This document shows positions 60,201 to 64,000 of a DNA stretch of 64,000 nucleotides, piece by piece; position 1 is the stretch's first letter, and each line of letters starts with the position of its first letter. The stretch covers positions 124,001 to 188,000 of the forward strand of contig BDIU01000140.1 of NCBI GenBank assembly GCA_002118135.1, written 5' to 3'. Origin of the DNA: Trebouxia sp. TZW2008 (Eukaryota; Chlorophyta; Trebouxiophyceae; Trebouxiales; Trebouxiaceae). Under the pieces are notes generated by a model that saw only the letters and a program-made list of their open reading frames with translations, was not told the DNA's origin and searched no databases. The position numbers and the translations under genes were made by a program.

Positions 60201-61930
60201 CACCTTCTGCCAAGTGCGCCATGCATGCAAAACAAGACTTTGTTCAGATGATCAGTGATTCTCTTTGTACTGCATGCAAGAGAGCCGAGTGCGCTCTGCA
60301 TGCAAGACATAACTTGGTATCTTTACACGTTTGGACCTTGCGGTCTACATGAACCTCTGCCGAGTTCACTGTGCATGCTAAACATAGATGTGTACACACA
60401 GGTAACGCCTCCACAACAATGAGTGACTCCACAAGCTAAGGTGGCAGCTGATGAATAGAGGCGGAGCACAGACCTGTTGACAGACACGCCTTGCTTTTCC
60501 ATGTCTGTCAGCAGCAGGCTAAAGGGCCGCCAATGCTACATATACATGCAAGGTTGCATCTGATGCACAATGCACAGAGGGAGCACACACCTGATAGTCA
60601 ACATGTATGGTTGCAGCTGTGGCATAGACGCAGCACACAGCCATTGACAGGAATGCAATTCTGTGACTCACACATAGATGCAGGGCAAACCTGTTGACAG
60701 ACATGCCCTCTTTCTCCATGTCTATCAGCAGCAGTCTAAAGGGCCGCCAATGCTTCATATACACGCAAGGTTGCATCTGATGCACAGAGGCAGCACACAC
60801 CTGCTAGCAGACATGCCCTCTTCCTCCATGTCTATCAGCAGCAGGCTGAAGAAGCGCCAGTGCTTCACATGCGTGCAAGGTTGCATCTGATGCACAGGGC
60901 AGCACACACCTGCTAGCAGACATGCCCTCTTCCTCCATGTCTATCAGCAGCAGGCTGAAGAAGCGCCAGTGCTTCACGTGCGTGCAAGGTTGCATTTGAT
61001 GCAAAGAGGCAGCACTCACCTGCTGCCAGACATGCACGGTTGCAATTGATGCACAGGAGCAGCACACGCCTGTTGACAGGCATATCAGGATGCAGCTGAT
61101 GTACAGAGGCAGCACTCACCTGTTGACAGGATGCAAGGCTGCAACTGATGCATAGAAGCAGCACATACCTGTTGCCAGGATGCAAGGCTGCAGCTGATGC
61201 ATAGAGGCAGCACATACCTGTTGACAGACATGCCCTCTTTCTCCATGTCCGTCAGCAGCAGGCCGAAGGGCCGCCAGTACTTGATGTACATGTCAGACAT
61301 TCTGATCTGGCGGCCGCCTGTCGCTTGCAGCACTGCTGCATCCATCAGGCATGGTCGGGCCTACATACAAGTAGCAGGCGATCACTACAGTAGATGACCA
61401 CTTCAATAACAACACTTCCAGATGGCTTTTTGCAGCAATGACAGCAAAAAGTTGCCAATGCGTCCATTTTTGCCTGTTGAAAGGCACAAACCCTGGAAGA
61501 GAAATGGCTGGCGTGTCTTGAAACATGTCAAGCCGTGCATGTGCACGCTTCAATACATCATCATGCGTTCCCTTGACTTGCTGCAAGTAGTGATATGTTG
61601 ACCAGCTAAAACACAGCATGAGCTAGTCTGATACTGATATCAGATACTGACAACAACTACCCAAGCCACTGTTGCAGCTAGATGCTCCTAATGCTATTTG
61701 TGCTGAACAATTGGTGCAGGCATGCGTCTCATATGCCGATTTATGCTACCTCAAAATGTGAAACTACCTCAACTAAAGAACACTCAGACACATGTGTTCA
61801 CCTGTAGGGCTTTTCTGAGGCACTGTGCCAGCTGCCAGGTTGCTTTGGCATCATAGGCAGAGTAGTCTATCCACTTGCCACGTGTGCCTGGGTCCACTTG
61901 CAGCTCCTCCACAGCCGGAAGTATAATTAG
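54234..61930 (-). CDS. plant/protist organellar DNA polymerase (POP, family A), partial
   Basis: Replicates plastid and/or mitochondrial DNA. Exons (minus) assigned: 61802-61930, 61218-61360, 59883-60087, 59330-59465, 58720-58836, 57949-58197, 57433-57641, 56450-56645, 55511-55716, 54873-55127 and 54234-54395; 668 residues, continuous in phase. The end of the 3'-5' exonuclease domain is seen (Exo III-like WIDYSAYDAKATW). Then come 'DMYIKYWRPFGLLLTDMEKE', 'INTETGRLSARRPNLQNQPA', polymerase motif A (VVADYGQLELRILAHLA), motif B (ERRKAKVLNFSIAYGKTAHG) and motif C (VHDEVILEGP), ending DTWYEAK. The introns after 58720 and 54873 are GC-AG. The exonuclease start and the targeting peptide are missing and should lie at higher coordinates, beyond 62 kb or outside the window. 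Many exon edges are duplicated. Confidence 0.92.
55325..55580 (-). repeat. duplicated end of the YSDRPE exon plus donor (POP)
   Basis: The exon end around 55505-55565 (coding ATDTVNKWYSDRPE then GTGAGA) has a copy at about 55332-55385, sharing 'tctcacctcaggtctgtc' and 'gtcagtggcttcctc', with an internal deletion. The copy lies downstream in the same intron and keeps the GTGAGA donor. Confidence 0.7.
55700..56005 (-). repeat. 57-bp minisatellite built on a POP exon start
   Basis: Units start at 55721, 55778, 55835, 55892 and 55949, with period exactly 57 bp. Copies include the words 'gaccaagagtcacaagtga' and 'gagcaacagcatacattgcc'. The last word overlaps the acceptor and first codons of the adjacent exon (ACAG|GGCAATGCATAC on the minus strand), so the exon edge is part of the unit. 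Confidence 0.8.
56885..57530 (-). repeat. three to four copies of the POP exon ending ALEKDRYK
   Basis: The intact copy (57433-57530) codes INTETGRLSARRPNLQNQPA then LEKDRYK and a GTCAGC donor. A second copy (57265-57350) is very similar but has a TAG after LQK. A third (57095-57190) has a small deletion that breaks the frame yet keeps EKDRYK and GTCAGC. A further trace near 56935-56955 keeps 'gacacaaggtcagcac'. Spacing is about 165 bp. Only the first copy has the upstream half of the exon. Confidence 0.85.
58180..58330 (-). repeat. duplicated start of the POP exon at 57949-58197
   Basis: The exon start (CAG|AGGTTCCTCTGGAAGCTATGGCC on the minus strand) has an upstream copy at about 58290-58330 reading CAG|AGGTTCCTCTTTGGAAGCCATGG, followed by related sequence ending GAGCTCG/GAGCTAG. 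Both keep the acceptor. About 125 bp apart. Confidence 0.75.
60050..60245 (-). repeat. duplicated start of a POP exon (AHLAEGEKKAYL)
   Basis: The exon start around 60050-60090 (gcgcatttggcagaaggaga) has an upstream copy at about 60183-60232 (gcgcacttggcagaaggtga), which continues with gagaaagcctacctgg. A weaker third trace may lie near 60335-60385. In the used copy the upstream AG is 'catgaag', not a typical pyrimidine-rich acceptor, so the exact start is less certain. Confidence 0.65.
60470..61260 (-). repeat. array of at least five copies of the POP exon end MEKEGMSVNR plus donor
   Basis: The used copy is 61213-61300. Long copies (~85 bp) start near 60472, 60682, 60799 and 60904. On the minus strand they read HWRPF/RFF-SLLLTDMEK/E-GVSVNR/MSASR and keep GT donors. 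Short partial copies of ~50 bp lie near 61016, 61066, 61116 and 61165. The two copies at 60799 and 60904 are nearly identical, indicating recent duplication. The array occupies nearly the whole intron. Confidence 0.88.
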
Positions 61931-62165
61931 CTGCAGCACATGAACAGCGCCGCTGTCAGTCATTGTCAGTTACTGTCTGAGGCCAGAGAAAGCCTCCATA
62001 TCTTGCCACCACGCCTGATACAGGATGCATTGTCTCCTTGACAAAGCTTCTTGTGATGTGCAGAAACGTGTGCCCTGAGGTCGCTGAAGCTGTGCCGATG
62101 GCGCTGGGTCCACATTCACCTTCTCCACACCTGAAAAATTTCATCAGCTGCAGCACAGACGCCAG
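61895..62165 (-). repeat. duplicated start of the POP exon at 61802-61930
   Basis: The exon start (CTGCAG|CTAATTATACTTCCGGCTGTGG on the minus strand, then GAGGAGCTGCAAGTGGACCC) has an upstream copy at about 62105-62148: CTGCAG|CTGATGAAATTTTTC, then GTGTGGAGAAGGTGAATGTGGACCC. Same spacing between landmarks, many substitutions. Confidence 0.65.
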
Positions 62166-62795
62166 GTCCCTGTCAGTCAGCGCTTGATCTGCTGTCTTCT
62201 GAGGCCGTTGAGCGGCATTACAACTTGTTGGCATGCATGCTGTGACATGCATTGTGTTATCAAGGTGTATGGACTTGGTGCCATGTGAATGTCTGTGCCT
62301 TGGCTGTGTTGATTGCCAGTCATTGTCAAATGCAAGGTGGCATGCATGCTGTACAAGGTGGAAACCCCATTTGCATGCTGTCAAGCTGTTGTGCAAGCCT
62401 TGCTGCAAACAGCACTAGATCTGAGGAGGGCTGATCTCCTGCTATGTTGCATTTTGGCCTTGCAAGCTGTCGTGGCTGCGTCTATAATTGCAGCTTGTTG
62501 CACTGTTAGGACATGCTGCATGCACTGCACAGGGGTGTCATCAGCTTCTGCCGTGTACACCAGCAAGCCAGCTTTGCTGATTGCCTGCTGAGTAATATCC
62601 TTCCTACTAGCTGAGATGTGGCAACAGGTCCTTGCATTCCAAGCTGCAGGAGGATCTAATCAAGCAGGCTGTCACTGTAGCTCAGCATGCGTTAGTACAG
62701 AGCCAGGAGGTGTGCCTACAATGTGATGGCTTGCTCCTGCCTATAGCACATTCTTGCAGCACAGCTAGGAGCCAACCATCACAGCACCTTAACAT

Positions 62796-63110
62796 GCAGT
62801 AGTGTACAGCATCAACCTGTGACCTCTGGTAGGGGTATCGTCAGATGCAAGGTTTCACGGTAGCACAACGTGCAGTAGTACACAGCGTCAAACTGTGACC
62901 TCTCGTAAGTGTGTGACCAGATGCAACCTTTCACAAGAGCTCAACATGCAGTAGTGCGGAGCAACAGCTTGTGGCCTCTGACAGGCGTATGACCAGATGC
63001 AAGCTATCACAACAGCTCAACACGCAGTAGTGCAGAGCAACAGCTTGTGGCCTCTGACAGGCGTATAGCCAGGGGCAAGCTGTCACAAGAGCTCAGCAGG
63101 CAATATTATA
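62796..63110 (-). repeat. 76-bp tandem repeat, four copies
   Basis: A 'gcagtagtg' landmark occurs at 62796, 62872, 62948 and 63024 (period exactly 76 bp), with a partial fifth. Unit words are 'acagcttgtggcctctgacag' (one extra base avoided in part) and 'gaccagatgcaagct'. It probably lies in an intron of the POP gene. Relation to an exon edge is unclear. Confidence 0.7.
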
Positions 63111-63639
63111 AGAGTAGCAACGATGGCCTCTCACAGAGGCACATTCAGACGTAAGCTATGCTTGTGGCTCCGTACACACTGCAACAAAGCATGCGAGCTG
63201 TGGCTTTCCACACAGATGCAAGCAAACGCAAGCTAAGTGAGTACGCAACACATCCACAACACCATCCAGTAAAATGATCATGAGAACTGCAGCATGCTGG
63301 GTCATGAGTTACGTGAGCATCGCATGATTGTCTACAAAGAATCCTGTGTCACGGCAAGATCTGATGGGCACCAGAGCTGACACCCAGGCTATTGTTGCAG
63401 GCTGTGGAAGTAGGTCACAAACAGTGATGCCTGTGGTCTTGGCCGACAGTGGACTGTAACAGCTCAACTGCTTGCATTGCTGCAGCATGACACGCCTCAA
63501 CCACATCTTGAGCAGCAGACCAGATGCTCAATGTGGCTGCTGGCCATGTAGCACAACAACCACATCCAGCATGTGATCTGTGTGTCTGGGTGACTGTGGC
63601 CTATTTTGCCGCTGCAACCTTGCTCCCATGTGTACTTGT

Positions 63640-63860
63640 GTACTTCAACATGGGTCTGAATCTCCTGACTAATGCAGAAGATGAGTGTGAGCATCCTTCA
63701 ATGGCAGATGCTTGGACTTGAACAAGAACCATCCTTTGTGACAACAACCCCTGTGTATGTGAATATGTGTCTTGTACTGCTGACTGATGCAGGAGACGGG
63801 CTTGAGCATCCTTAAATGGCAGATGTGCGGAGCTGAACAAAGCCCATGCTTTGTGACAAG
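63640..63860 (-). repeat. two tandem copies of a ~117-bp unit
   Basis: The segments near 63666-63745 and 63782-63860 share 'ctgactRatgcagRaga', 'gagcatcctt-aatggcagat' and 'tttgtgacaa'. On the minus strand the second reads a short open stretch (AHLPFKDAQARLLHQ). I cannot tell whether either is a real exon of the POP gene. Confidence 0.5.
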
Positions 63861-64000
63861 GTCAACTTTCGGCTGTGCCAGCTCGCATATCTACCGTAGT
63901 CGGATGTTGTGGCTCATCTCTTGCTTTTAGGTTGCAACCAGTCATGCAAAGCGTCATGCAAAGCATTCTTGCAGCACGTACAGATCAGCATCAGCCAAAC

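Larger units (their letters stand above)
62166..64000 (-). other. probable upstream introns of the POP gene
   Basis: The POP 5' part (targeting peptide and exonuclease motifs I and II) should map here or beyond the right edge. Candidate minus-strand segments such as QALTDRDLASVLQ (about 62145-62185) and VYTAEADDTPVQ (about 62525-62560) might be short exons, but I could not link them with confident splice sites. The 76-bp and 117-bp repeats lie here. Confidence 0.4.

Noticed and set aside
61956..62408. 150-residue minus-strand frame next to the polymerase
   Set aside because: Most of it is a decayed copy of the exon at 61802-61930 plus intron; no conserved domain beyond that.
62796..63110. 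Possible CRISPR-like array (76-bp period)
   Set aside because: The whole unit repeats, not a short repeat with unique spacers; the context is nuclear eukaryotic.

Overview
This is a nuclear window from an intron-dense green alga or close relative (Viridiplantae, most likely a chlorophyte). The evidence is a transketolase with a plastid transit peptide, a plant/protist-type organellar DNA polymerase, a C-14 sterol reductase, a SICKLE-like protein and several plastid-targeted membrane proteins. Every gene is split into short exons (25-915 nt) joined by phase-consistent introns that are rich in TGCA-type words. I reconstructed all exon edges by hand from splice signals, phase continuity and family similarity. 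The lengths add up to whole codons, but no transcript data were available.

Layout. 1-0.5 kb: first recognisable exon of a Gfo/Idh/MocA oxidoreductase (minus, runs off the left edge). 2.0-2.5 kb: a small unrecognised minus-strand gene model. 2.5-4.6 kb: C-14 sterol reductase (minus), head-to-head with plastid transketolase (plus, 5.0-14.6 kb). 15.8-16.6 kb: a small plastid protein. 17.7-20.0 kb: SICKLE-like proline-rich protein (minus), head-to-head with an ANP32-type acidic LRR protein (plus, 20.4-23.0 kb). 24.1-28.8 kb: a plastid membrane protein with an internally duplicated domain. 29.1-30.0 kb: a possible small gene. 30.9-32.6 kb: another plastid-type membrane protein (minus). 33.7-35.3 kb: NDUFAF2-like complex I assembly factor (minus), head-to-head with splicing factor SF3A1 (plus, 35.9-44.8 kb). 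45.0-47.5 kb: a short kinesin with a C-terminal membrane segment (minus). 48.0-53.6 kb: quiescin sulfhydryl oxidase QSOX (minus). 54.2 kb to beyond the right edge: POP-type family A organellar DNA polymerase (minus, 5' part missing).

The genes are housekeeping genes (carbon metabolism, sterols, splicing, organelle DNA replication, oxidative folding) and do not form a pathway. The striking feature lies between the exons. In almost every gene, the end of an exon together with its splice donor, or a splice acceptor together with the start of an exon, is repeated two to five or more times in the adjoining intron. Copies run from near-identical and open to barely recognisable. The clearest cases are SF3A1 (five copies of each of two exons), the DNA polymerase (at least five copies of one exon, three of another), QSOX (three copies each of two exon edges) and transketolase (three copies of one exon end). 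This looks like a recurrent process that builds introns, and possibly alternative exons, by local tandem duplication of exon edges.

Other items include unusually frequent GC-AG introns, four intronic hairpins (one 44-bp arm pair with a single mismatch), two copies of a ~185-bp terminal-inverted-repeat element with TA targets, and two fragments of a non-LTR retrotransposon 3' end. I see no CRISPR array, operon, phage or tRNA gene.
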